Below, in pieces: positions 21,905 to 31,885 of a stretch of DNA of 64,000 nucleotides (the stretch's first letter is position 1; every line of letters begins with the position of its first letter). The stretch comes from Euonymus europaeus. Lineage: Eukaryota; Streptophyta; Magnoliopsida; Celastrales; Celastraceae. The translations under genes and the position numbers were made by a program. A model generated the notes under the pieces. It was not told where the DNA came from and searched no databases. It saw nothing but the letters and a program-made list of their open reading frames with translations. Location of the stretch: assembly GCA_963580455.1 (NCBI GenBank), contig OY756969.1, positions 11,456,760 through 11,520,759 on the forward strand, written 5' to 3'.

Positions 21905-24900
21905 ATGGCGGAGATGAGGGAGCAGCTTGCCCTATTGGCTCAGAGCGTAGCTCTGTTAGTAAAAGGAAAAGAAATAGCAGGAAATTCAGAGTTGCCTGTG
22001 GGTCCAGAGATTGCCACTTACCATACTACTCCACCCTACCCCCCAGGGTTTACTCCTACTCATGGTCAATCATTACCGGAATCAAATCAACCACAGTATG
22101 CTTCACAACCAAACCAGACATATGTCCCTCCAACTGGAGCTCTTCCACCTAATACTCATGTGGAGCATATTAATATGGTGGACCCCATTAGGGTTATGGG
22201 GGAAGAAGTTCAAAACGTGGGCAACGTTCCCTTGGATGAATTTAAGAAATTGGAGAAACGAATGAGAGCCATGGAAGGGTTCAGCACATCGGGAGCTTTG
22301 AACCCGTCAAGTTTATGTTTGGTAAAAAATTTGCAAATTCCACATGACTTCATCTTGCCCAAGTTCAGCTTGTTTAATGGCACAGGTGCCCCGTTGGATC
22401 ACTTGACTATGTACTGTCGGCGAATGCAGCCATACGCAAATAATGAGAAAGTAATGGTCCATTTTTTCCAAGATAGTTTGAATGGACCAGCCCAAAGGTG
22501 GTTCAATGCGCTCAACCCTACGTTAATTTCTTCGTGGGAAGATTTGGCAGAAATGTTTATGAAACAATATAAGCATAATGAAGAGAAAGTTCCTACTGTT
22601 TATGACTTGCAAAATACTATGATGAAGGAAGAGGAAGGTTTCAGAGCATATGCTCACCGATGGAGAGATTTGGCGGCCCAGATAATCCCACCACTAACAG
22701 AAAAAGATTTATTGAATGCCTTCATTGATGCTCTTCAGGAACCCTATACTTCAAATCTGGCAGGAGGGGGTCATCGTGATTTGGCGGATATCATACATTC
22801 AGGTGAACGAGTTAAGCGTTGTATAAAGAGAGGGACTTTGTATAGTCCTAGTTTGGAAAAATCGGAGGCTTCAAAACCCAGCAAAGGAAAGAAGGCTGAT
22901 GTGCATTCCGTGAATTTCACTCCATCACCAGCTGACTTTAAGTCACCTACTTCAAATTACCAATCAAGGGATGATACTCCTAGCATGCATAATCCAGAAA
23001 TATACTTTAACCAGCCACCAAATACATATCCTCCCCAATACAATGCTCCGTCCCTGAACCAATATCCTCAACACCCAAATGCTGGCCAAAACCTCCGTTC
23101 GAATTCTCCGAGTACAGACCTCAATCGATACCCTAGTAACCAAAATACTTACCAGAACCCTCGTCCAAATTTCCGGAACTCCAATCCTAGACCTCGAAGG
23201 CCATTCGAGCAGTTTGATCCTATTCCAATAACCTATACAGAATGTTTCACCAAGCTGCAAGCTCAAGGAGCAGTTGCTCCAATTCCTGGAAGAATCCATA
23301 AGCCTCCATATCCTCCATGGTATGATCCTGATCTGACATGTTTGTATCATGGCGGTGCACCGGGACACTCAACAGAGACCTGTTTACAATTCAAGAGGAT
23401 AGTACAAGGGATGGTTGAGGCAAAATGGCTTGACCTTAGCGCGGTCAACAAGCCAAATGTCAATAACAACCCCTTGCCCAGTCATGAGAAGGAAGGAGTA
23501 AATCTTGTGGAAAATTTTTCTGATGTCAAAAGATGGGTTTCCGAAATATCAATGCCTTTGGTTAGTTTATTTGCGATATTAAGTAAAGAAGGTTTGATTG
23601 AAGAAAGTAAGAGCATGGAAACTGAAGATGAATTCCACGACCCGGCTAAGGTCTGTGAATATCATAAGGGACAAAAAGGGCATGTCATTGAGAATTGCGC
23701 TGCTTTCCGAGGAAAGGTGCAAGAATTAATGGACTTAAAAATGATATCATTACAAGAGGGAAAAATCGAGCCCAAAGAGGTCAATGTTGTCGGAGGATAC
23801 TATCAAGGGGCCAGACCCAACTCCACGCCACAATTCGTGGTCCAATATTATGTGGAGGATGTGCCCCCGGTTGCCGCATTCAAGGCAGACTCATTATACA
23901 AAAGTGACAAAGCAGTGCCTTGGACCTATGAAGTAGGTACCAACAGTATTAAGGGAGGAGTGGTAGACAATGTCTCTGGTATTAGTGGGATGACCCGGAG
24001 CGGAAGATGTTATACCCCAGACAGGCTAGACGAAAGGCCAACAAAAGATGATGAGGCAGAGCGCAAAAGAAAGGGGAAAGATATACCCGGAATGGAAAGG
24101 TCAACCCCCCCCTCGACTGAGGGACTCTTCATGCGTCCAGATGATGCCGGACAGACGGTAAATGATTCAGAAGTGAAAGAGTTCCTAAAAATCATCCGAC
24201 AAAGTGAATACATGATTGTGGACCAACTAAAAAAGACCCCGGCAAAGATTTCGATCTTGGAACTGATAATGAGTTCAGAGCCACATAGGCAGGTCTTGTT
24301 GAGAATGCTGAACCAGGCTTATGTGCCCACCAAAATTCCTACGGAGGCTCTTGATAGCATTGTGGGAAACGTATTGGCCTCTCATTTATTGTCCTTTACT
24401 GAAGATGAAATTCCGCCTGAAGAGATGGGGCATAATAAAGCTTTGCATATTTCCGCTATGTGTCGCGGAAAAGAATTGGCAAGCATTCTGGTAGACAATG
24501 GGTCGTCACTCAATATTCTACCCAAAGAAACTTTTGAGAGATTGCCTATTGACAGGTCCTATCTTAAGGAATTACCCATGGTAGTAAGGGCGTTTGATGG
24601 AACTCGAAGGGAAATCATGGGGGAGATTGAAATACCATTGGAGGTGGCTAGTATAACTTTCAATGTGTCGTTTGTTGTTATGGATATTTCTCCCACTTAC
24701 AGCTGTTTATTGGGACGGCCTTGGATTCATACGGCGGGGGTTGTTCCGTCATCGTTACATCAAATGCTCAAATTTGTCCATGATGGAAGGATCTATATAG
24801 TAAAAAGTCAGTCGGAATGGATGGTTGCTAGCTTGGCCATTGATGGCCATATCGATGCTCCAATGACTGGAATGGAAAGCTCTTTCCAGTCTTTTGAAAT

Positions 24901-25477
24901 TGCTAGCGCTACCTATGCCAAAGATGGATGTTATCCTGCAAAACCGGAGTTATCAAAAACAACAAGGAGTGTTGCCAAATTCATGCTAAAAAAGGGGTAT
25001 CGCCCAGGAGAAGGCCTTGGAAAGAATCACCAAGGCATCAAAAGGCCAATAGAATTGGTGAAGCATTTTGAACGTTGGGGTTTAGGCTATGTGCCAACCA
25101 GGGCTGACAAGATTAGAGTACAAGAAGAGAAACAGGCAAAGAGAAATGTGAGACTAGAAAGAAAGATTGAGGTGCATAATGAATTACCCCCTTGGCTTTA
25201 TGACACATTCATCTATGGGGGAATGCAGAACAAGATAAAAGTGATCGATGCTGGGGCAGTTTTTGGAAAAATCCAAAAACTACCATGTGAAGGCTCAACT
25301 GATCAAAGTGGGGAAGGTTTGGCAAATTTATTTGACCAGTTTCACATCGCTGTTGTGGAGGAGGAGCAAAACCTGGTTAATGCACCTAATTTCGTCATTT
25401 CACGTCCCCCTGGATTTTGCCTTAGCAATTGGGCTAGCATGGAACTTCCAGTATCTCTCAAAGACTTGCAAGAGTAA
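21905..25477 (+). CDS. gag-pro: Gag-protease polyprotein, uninterrupted (copy 1)
   Basis: 1,190 aa counted from the first in-frame ATG (MAEMREQ). A retrotransposon gag domain occupies about residues 170-290 (FFQDSLNGPAQRWFNAL, RAYAHRWRDLAAQI). A Pro/Asn/Tyr-rich linker follows (about 340-440). Two zinc knuckles of the form C-x2-H-x5-H-x4-C lie at about 479-493 and 584-598 and should bind RNA. An aspartic protease has LVDNGSS at about 862-868; Asp-Asn-Gly is the Tat-type variant of D-T/S-G. A G-patch (about 1024-1048, KKGYRPGEGLGKNHQG) follows. Gag builds the cytoplasmic particle and protease matures it. Eight Cs at 24105-24112 keep gag and protease in one frame, unlike copies 2 and 3. The stop at 25475-25477 lies inside the predicted intron, so the spliced RNA would read on into pol. 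Confidence 0.9.
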   Translation: MAEMREQLALLAQSVALLVKGKEIAGNSELPVGPEIATYHTTPPYPPGFTPTHGQSLPESNQPQYASQPNQTYVPPTGALPPNTHVEHINMVDPIRVMGEEVQNVGNVPLDEFKKLEKRMRAMEGFSTSGALNPSSLCLVKNLQIPHDFILPKFSLFNGTGAPLDHLTMYCRRMQPYANNEKVMVHFFQDSLNGPAQRWFNALNPTLISSWEDLAEMFMKQYKHNEEKVPTVYDLQNTMMKEEEGFRAYAHRWRDLAAQIIPPLTEKDLLNAFIDALQEPYTSNLAGGGHRDLADIIHSGERVKRCIKRGTLYSPSLEKSEASKPSKGKKADVHSVNFTPSPADFKSPTSNYQSRDDTPSMHNPEIYFNQPPNTYPPQYNAPSLNQYPQHPNAGQNLRSNSPSTDLNRYPSNQNTYQNPRPNFRNSNPRPRRPFEQFDPIPITYTECFTKLQAQGAVAPIPGRIHKPPYPPWYDPDLTCLYHGGAPGHSTETCLQFKRIVQGMVEAKWLDLSAVNKPNVNNNPLPSHEKEGVNLVENFSDVKRWVSEISMPLVSLFAILSKEGLIEESKSMETEDEFHDPAKVCEYHKGQKGHVIENCAAFRGKVQELMDLKMISLQEGKIEPKEVNVVGGYYQGARPNSTPQFVVQYYVEDVPPVAAFKADSLYKSDKAVPWTYEVGTNSIKGGVVDNVSGISGMTRSGRCYTPDRLDERPTKDDEAERKRKGKDIPGMERSTPPSTEGLFMRPDDAGQTVNDSEVKEFLKIIRQSEYMIVDQLKKTPAKISILELIMSSEPHRQVLLRMLNQAYVPTKIPTEALDSIVGNVLASHLLSFTEDEIPPEEMGHNKALHISAMCRGKELASILVDNGSSLNILPKETFERLPIDRSYLKELPMVVRAFDGTRREIMGEIEIPLEVASITFNVSFVVMDISPTYSCLLGRPWIHTAGVVPSSLHQMLKFVHDGRIYIVKSQSEWMVASLAIDGHIDAPMTGMESSFQSFEIASATYAKDGCYPAKPELSKTTRSVAKFMLKKGYRPGEGLGKNHQGIKRPIELVKHFERWGLGYVPTRADKIRVQEEKQAKRNVRLERKIEVHNELPPWLYDTFIYGGMQNKIKVIDAGAVFGKIQKLPCEGSTDQSGEGLANLFDQFHIAVVEEEQNLVNAPNFVISRPPGFCLSNWASMELPVSLKDLQE

Positions 25478-25723
25478 TCCCGAGTGCATTATCATTAATA
25501 ACCTAGCTCATGGTTTTCGTTTGAGTCTTTTGTAATGAGCATGTTTGCTTTCATTTCAAATAAATTTTACAAGTGTGGCGTTTGCATGTTTTCAATTCAG
25601 TAATATTTCCCTTCATGAAATAAAAGTTTTGAGACAGTTATCTGTGTTCAATCATCTTTGTTCCTAAATTCTCTATTCCTTTGGCCTTTGCTTCAATTCC
25701 ACTCTCATTCAATTCTTTAACAG
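25474..25723 (+). other. Predicted 250-bp intron between PRO and RT (copy 1)
   Basis: The donor is CAAGA|GTAATC at 25474 and the acceptor TTCTTTAACAG|G at 25723, with a pyrimidine-rich tract before it. Removal joins ...LKDLQ-E to TENDDNKED and fuses gag-PRO in frame with pol, deleting the TAA. Length 250 is not a multiple of three, so unspliced RNA yields only gag-PRO. Ogre elements are known to have an intron at this place. Donor, acceptor and length are the same in copies 2 and 3. Confidence 0.8.
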
Positions 25724-28700
25724 GACTGAAAATGATGATAACAAAGAGGACGAATTTAACAAACCAGATTTTGATGCACCTATTAGCAATGTTGAACCTG
25801 ACTATGAAACTGAGGAAGAAGTAGAAATTTTACCTGAAATGATGAGACAGATCAATCAAGAGGAAAAAATAATACAGCCATACCAAGAGAAAACTGAAGT
25901 TGTGAATTTAGGGACTGAAATTGAAAAAAAAGAAGTCAAGATAGGCGCTGCTTTTGAGGGAGAAGACAAAAAGAAGTTGATAGATATGTTGCATGATTAC
26001 CAGGATGTCTTTGCATGGTCTTATCAAGACATGCCTGGTCTTGATGCAAATATTGTTGTTCACAAGTTGCCATTAATGCCAGAATGTTCTCCTGTGAAGC
26101 AGAAGTTGAGAAGATTAAAAACAGATATGTTGTTGAAGATAAGAGATGAAGTAAAGAAACAATTTGATGCAGGATTTTTAGCAGTAGCTCAATATCCTGA
26201 ATGGGTAGCGAATATTGTGCCAGTGCCTAAAAAGGATGGCAAGGTCCGAATGTGTGTGGACTACAGGGACCTCAATCGTGCAAGTCCAAAAGATAATTTC
26301 CCCCTCCCTCATATTGATGTCTTGGTAGACAATACAGCCCGACATTCAACATTTTCCTTCATGGATGGATTTTCAGGATATAACCAAATTAAGATGGAAC
26401 CGGGAGATCAAGAGAAGACAACCTTCATTACCTTATGGGGAACCTTTTATTATAAAGTCATGCCATTTGGTTTGAAGAATGCTGGGGCAACTTACCAAAG
26501 GGCTATGGTCACCTTGTTTCATGACATGATGCATAAAGAAGTTGAAATATATGTTGATGATATGATAGCAAAATCTAAGAAGGGGGAGGATCATATTGTG
26601 AATCTCCAGAAGCTATTTGATCGGTTACGAAAGCATCAATTAAAGTTGAATCCAACCAAGTGCACGTTTGGGGCGACCTCAGGGAAATTGCTAGGTTTCA
26701 TTGTAAGTAGAAGGGGAATTGAGGTGGATCCTGATAAAGTTAAGGCAATTTTGGAAATGCCTCCCCCTAGCACTGAGAAAGAAGTCAGGGGCTTTTTGGG
26801 AAGATTGAATTACATTGCACGATTTATTTCTCAATTGACAACCACTTGTGAACCCATCTTCAAATTGCTACGGAAAAGCAACTCGACAAAATGGAATGAG
26901 GATTGCCAACTGGCATTTGAGAAGATTAAGCGATATTTGCAAAATCCTCCAGTGTTGATGCCTCCTGTGGTTGGCAGACCACTTATCCTCTATTTAACTA
27001 TCTCAGAGATTTCAATGGGATGTGTGCTTGGGCAACATGATTCATCGGGAAGGATAGAGCACGCTATCTATTACTTGAGTAAGAAGTTTACAAGTTGTGA
27101 AATTAATTACTCAATGTTGGAGAAGACTTGTTGTTCGCTAGTTTGGGCAGCGCATCGGCTTAGGCAATACATGTTATATCACACTACATGGCTGATATCC
27201 AGGATGGATCCTATCAAGTACATTTTTGAAAAGCCTTCACTTTCGGGAAGGATTGCTAAGTGGCAAATGCTACTTTTAGAGTATGATATTTTGTATGTCA
27301 CACAGAAAGCAATCAAAGGAAGAGCAATAGCAGATTATTTGGCTGATGGAGCAATTAATGATCCCCAACCCATGAATCTGGGGTTCCCAGACATTGACAT
27401 CATGGCAGTATCAGAGGATCAAAGTCAGAAAGAATTAAAGGAATGGACTTTGTTATTTGACGGTGCATCCAATATCATAGGATGTGGGATTGGAGCCGCA
27501 TTGATATCACCCGAAGAGAGCGTTATCCCGTTCACAGCCAAGCTATATTTTGAGTGCACCAATAACGTGGTTGAGTACGAAGCATGCACAATGGGGATTC
27601 AAGCAGCTATTGACATGGGGATTAAAAGGTTGCAGGTGTATGGGGATTCACAACTGGTGATTAGACAATTGAATGATGAATGGGAGACCAAAGATGGTAA
27701 ACTCATACCATACCACCGACATATCAAAAAACTAATCAAGTTTTTTGATTGGATAGAGTTTGACCATATTCCAAGAGAAGAGAACCAGATAGCAGATGCT
27801 CTAGCAACTTTGGCAGCCATGTTTGATGTAGATTCGAAAGGTGAAGGACAAGTGATTAAGATTGAGAAGCGAGAAGTTCGAGGGTATTGTTCAAATGTGG
27901 AAGAAGAGCCAGATAGTAAACCCTGGTATCATGATATCTGGCAGTACATTGAGAGGAAAGAATATCCATCAGGAGCATCGGAGAATGACAAACGCACCAT
28001 CAGAAGATTGTCAGGATCTTTCTTTTTGAATAGAAATATTCTTTATAAAAAGAATGATGGTGTAGTGTTCTTACGTTGTGTCGATGTCATTGAAGCCAGA
28101 CAACTCATGGAGGAGATTCATGAAGGAATATGCGGAACCCATTCCAGTGGACACTCAATGGCGCGAAAGATTATTCGTGCAGGTTATTACTGGTTGACCA
28201 TGGAGAAGGATTGCATAAAATATGCACGCAAGTGTTACAAATGTCAGGTGTATGCAGACAGAACACATGTCCCAGTCAACCCATTACACGTGTTATCATC
28301 ACCATGGCCTTTCTCAATGTGGGGTCTGGATGTCATTGGTCCAATAGAACCAAAAGCTTCTAATGGACATCGTTTCATTTTGGTAGCTATTGATTATTTT
28401 ACCAAATGGGTGGAAGCTACTTCTTATTCCAGTGTGACAAGTAGTGTGGTTCTACGGTTTCTGAGGAAGGAGATCGTATGTCGATATGGAGTTCCGGAAA
28501 GAATTATCACTGATAATGGTACGAATTTCAACAGCAAGATGGTGAAAGATTTTTGTGATCAGTTCAAAATTAGTCACCATAATTCAACGCCATATCGTCC
28601 AAAGATGAACGGAGCTGTTGAAGCGGCGAATAAAAATATCAAGAAGATCATTGGAAAGATGACAGTAAATTACAAAGATTGGCATGAGAAGCTCCCGTAT

Positions 28701-29171
28701 GCCCTATATGGTTACCGTACATCGATACGTACATCTACTGGAGAGACTCCTTTCTCTTTAGTGTATGAGATGGAGGCTGTTTTGCCTGTTGAGGTAGAGA
28801 TACCTTCTCTTCGAGTAATCTTAGAAGTAGGTTTGGAAGAATCAGAATGGGTTAAAATACGATATGAACAATTGAATTTAATTGAAGAGCGGAGATTACA
28901 AGCAATTTTTAAGGGACAATTGTATCAAAGAAGATTGATGAAAGCACATGATAAAAGAGTTCGACCTCGTTGTTTCAGGGAAGGAGATCTAGTTTTAAAA
29001 ATGATTTTGCCGCCACAAAAGGATCATCGAGGTAAATGGACTCCAAGTTATGAAGGACCATATGTGGTTAAAAAAGCTTTTGAGGGAGGAGCATTGATAT
29101 TGACCAAAATGGATGGGGAGGATTTACTTCAGCCCGTAAATGCCGATGCAGTGAAAAAGTATTACTCATAA
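25724..29171 (+). CDS. pol: Pol exon: RT, degenerate RNase H, second RNase H, integrase (copy 1)
   Basis: The exon runs from the acceptor; residue numbers are from the first Met at 25839 (1,110 aa). IQPYQEKTEVVNLGT near the start is typical of Tat pol. RT spans about 100-285, with DYRDLN 141-146, FMDGFSGYNQ 174-183 and catalytic YVDD 238-241. The Ty3-type RNase H (about 350-500) has LYLTISEISMGCVLG where a catalytic Asp is expected, so it is probably inactive. A second, archaeal-like RNase H (about 535-660) keeps D541, E579, D603 and D653. Integrase has an HHCC finger (H761, H768, C799, C802) and D831-D892-E928 with 35 residues between the last two. No chromodomain follows. Relative to copies 2 and 3 this copy has Tyr for Cys at 204 (GTFYYKVMPFG) and Glu for Gly at 977 in the normally conserved YGMEAVLP, so full activity is doubtful. 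Confidence 0.92.
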
Positions 29172-30413
29172 GGGGGAGCTCGCTGGGTTGAAAATTTGAA
29201 AAGGAAGTCTATGCAAAAAATAGAGTCGCAGGGAGATCATGATGGAATTGTCAAAAAACCACTTTGGTATGTATGAGAGTTCAAAGAGAGTATGGGTGAA
29301 GATTTTGATGGGGAAGTGGTGAAGGGTGCATGACCAGAGTTTAGCATTTGGGTTTAAGGAAATTCAATCTCAGCTGAAACGTCAGGTTCGACAATTGTGA
29401 AATAGGTGCACACAAAAACTGGGGCAGTTTTTGCTTGGAATCGGAGTAGTCACATTTCGGTCCTATAAGGAATGTTACCTTATACACTCTCCATATCTTA
29501 TTGTTCTTTGTTTTTACTTTTCTTCCCAATGTATTATGTACATACATGACCAGTGTTTCTCTGTCATTTATTTAGTTCTAATAAGATATTCTCAACTTTT
29601 TCTCATCCGTGGTTTTTCTTCATTCTCAATAGCCTCCCTGTTCCTGTTCATATCTCCTTTTAAATTTGCATATCCTATAAATATCGCCATACTATGGGAT
29701 TTATTTGAAATGGAAGCGATGCTATACAAGAAACAAAATACATGCATTAGGGTATTACTCTGGACGAGAATTTGAGACATATTTGGCAGTTGTGACTGTA
29801 AAGAAGCTTGGAGAAGTCAAAGGACGGGGAGGGCATGAAGAATTTGAATAAATAGTGTGGTTCAAGTAAAAGGGAAAAGTATTGTATTGGTTGATGAAAG
29901 AATGAAAGGTGCATGATTGGGAACAGTGAAACGATGTGCAAAATATGGGAAAATACAGGCAGATTCGGGGAAATGATTTGGGAAAGATGGGGATGATGAT
30001 GCCCATTGATGAAATGACCCAAAAACAAAAAAAAAAAAAACAAAAAAAAAAAAAAAAAAAAAAAAGCATGCATAATGGCCAAACGTGATCCCTGTTTTTT
30101 TACTTTTTGCGGCAATAGTACAATTTTGTTTTTTATATACGTTGTTTGTCTGGCCAAATCCGTCACTTTCTTTCACCGAATCTCTTCGCTGTAGTCTCGA
30201 CAGGTCAAATCTCCTTTGATAGACTCATGAATCATTTTTAATTTTATATTCTCTAGCCCAAATTTTCTTTCTTCTCTTCGGAGATTGCGTATCTTCGCTG
30301 CCGCATCTGTTCATTATCTCTCTCCCAATTATCTTTACTGTCATCATCGTTGTTCTTGATCTTGTTCGGATCATTGCAAAATTCACTTCCCTAACATTTT
30401 TCATCTCTTTTAG
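29172..30413 (+). other. Region between pol and the downstream ORF (copy 1)
   Basis: 1.24 kb with no credible gene. It contains AACTGGGGCAGTTTTTG near 29420, a stretch similar to one I remember after pol in other Tat elements, and a long A-rich tract (30019-30065) whose length differs in each copy. The last 30 bases (CCCTAAC, pyrimidine tract, TTTTAG) look like a branch point plus splice acceptor ending exactly at the next ATG. Confidence 0.55.
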
Positions 30414-31424
30414 ATGTCTCGTTTTTCGATCAATCGAATGGACGATAGTCTATCACCCCGCTCACAAGCAATTGTTTCATTTGCTAAAGCGGAGATCATC
30501 CCTGAGCGACAATTTGACCTTCATATTCTTAGAGATTCAAACGCCCGCTGGGCTATGAAATACCTCCGAGATCATTTCCTGTTATTTATGGTTAACCCTG
30601 ATCCTGAGGGTAATTTGTCAGTGTATCCTCGTATAGTTCGTAGTTTTTATGAAACTTTAGAAGTGTTACCACCGTGTGCAAGAATTGAGTCACAACCAGT
30701 TTATCAGGTGGAAATACTCGGTATAAAGCTTCGATTCACCACGGCGGACATATGCGAATGTCTAGGGTATCCTTCTTCTTATGAAGTGGCTACTGGTTTT
30801 CAGGCACCAGTATCTGTTTCTAAGGAGGAGATAATTGATGACATGTGTGGAGGACAGATGGATGAGAAAATAAATGCTACACGTCGCTCATATTTGCCGT
30901 CGAAGATGTGGTTGCTGGACGATGCGGTCCAGCATAACCTCTGCCCTATCGGTCACCATCACCAGCGACGAGGTAGGATTCTCTATGCCTTATACTATAT
31001 GTATAAAGGGGTATGGTTTGATGTTGGGGAATTCTTTATGGCTACTATTCTGAAGGCACAAAGTTTTGTGGAGAATAGACCGACGAGGGTGGAGAAATTG
31101 TATTTCCCGCGACTCATTACTCGACTGGTTTTGAGTAAACGCATTCGACCTCCTCTAAACCAAGTTTCCCTACTTTATCCAGTAATTACCATACAGAAAA
31201 ACCGTTGGCGGAAGAGTATTAGCCAAATGACCACCACTGCAAAAAGACTACAAGCATCGCGGTCTCGAGTCCTAGTATTTGGAGAAACATCTCAATCTGC
31301 TGCTAGATCGTCATCCCCTGATTATACTCAGGGAACACCAGCTCAGAAGCAACAATCGGAGTCCAGGCGACAAAGGTGGGAGCAACTGTTGCATGTGGCC
31401 GCGAATGTGGACAGGCCCAATTGA
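30414..31424 (+). CDS. Downstream additional ORF, plant transposon protein-like (copy 1)
   Basis: 336 aa in sense orientation between pol and the 3' LTR. The central part (about 20-230) resembles the 'putative plant transposon protein' domain (PF20167, by memory), with IIPERQFDLHIL, VYPRIVRSFYETL, GIKLRFTTADICECLGYP and RRGRILYALYYMYKGVWFDVGEF. The C-terminal 70 residues are basic and Ser/Gln-rich. There is no signal peptide or membrane segment, so it is not an envelope protein. Extra ORFs after integrase are known in several Tat elements, function unknown. The frame is intact in all three copies, with only a few substitutions: D35 here is His in copy 2 and Gly in copy 3. This argues for recent coding function. 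The ATG immediately follows TTTTAG. Confidence 0.8.
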   Translation: MSRFSINRMDDSLSPRSQAIVSFAKAEIIPERQFDLHILRDSNARWAMKYLRDHFLLFMVNPDPEGNLSVYPRIVRSFYETLEVLPPCARIESQPVYQVEILGIKLRFTTADICECLGYPSSYEVATGFQAPVSVSKEEIIDDMCGGQMDEKINATRRSYLPSKMWLLDDAVQHNLCPIGHHHQRRGRILYALYYMYKGVWFDVGEFFMATILKAQSFVENRPTRVEKLYFPRLITRLVLSKRIRPPLNQVSLLYPVITIQKNRWRKSISQMTTTAKRLQASRSRVLVFGETSQSAARSSSPDYTQGTPAQKQQSESRRQRWEQLLHVAANVDRPN

Positions 31425-31604
31425 GAATTTTACAGTGTTAGTCATTGTACTATTTACCTAAGTCCAGCCCATGTCATTGGCAAGTCCAGGGACAAATATA
31501 AAAATTTCCTGTAAATATTTGTGTAAATAAAAAATAAATAAAATTTCAAAATTTTTTTTTCAATGCAATCAAAAAAAATCAAAGAATCCGATTTATTCAA
31601 AATT

Positions 31605-31800
31605 CAGCCAAGCCAGGGATGGCAACAGTGATCCTGTGCAAATTTAATTATGTAATCAAAATTTAAAAATTCAAAATTCAAAAATTTAAAATTTAAAATT
31701 ATTTCTTCAAAAATTCAGCCAAGCCGGAGATGGCTACAGTGATCCCGAGCGGTTTTATTTTTCCAGCCAAGCCGGAGATGGCTACAATGATCCCGTGCAT
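31605..31800 (+). repeat. Three ~35-bp repeats upstream of the PPT (copy 1)
   Basis: Three copies of CAGCCAAGCCGGAGATGGCT followed by ACAGTGATCC begin at 31605, 31716 and 31763. The flanks are A/T-rich, including AAATTTAAAATT runs. They lie just before the PPT in all three elements, which suggests a cis-acting role, but I know of no assigned function. Confidence 0.75.
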
Positions 31801-31876
31801 TATTTTTACATTTTTCAATTGGCACAAAAATCGGCTTTCTACTCCTTTGCGCGTCATTTACTCTGTAAAGTCACGC

Positions 31877-31885
31877 AAAGGGGGG
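31877..31885 (+). other. Polypurine tract (copy 1)
   Basis: AAAGGGGGG followed by CAGC directly precedes the LTR. It would prime plus-strand DNA synthesis. Confidence 0.8.

Noticed and set aside
25251..25265. CTGGGGCAGTTTTTG shared by the gag-PRO end (about 25251) and the region after pol (about 29421)
   Set aside because: The 15-base match is not extended by flanking similarity, and one copy is under coding constraint. Probably chance, though close to what related elements carry after pol.
29747..30176. Minus-strand ORFs of 104-139 codons between pol and the downstream ORF (considered as an antisense additional ORF, as in Grande)
   Set aside because: They run through the variable poly-T tract, change length between copies, and three overlapping frames are open together. 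No recognisable domain.
30414..31424. Downstream ORF as an envelope-like gene
   Set aside because: Its position fits, but there is no signal peptide, hydrophobic transmembrane segment or glycoprotein-like cysteine pattern.
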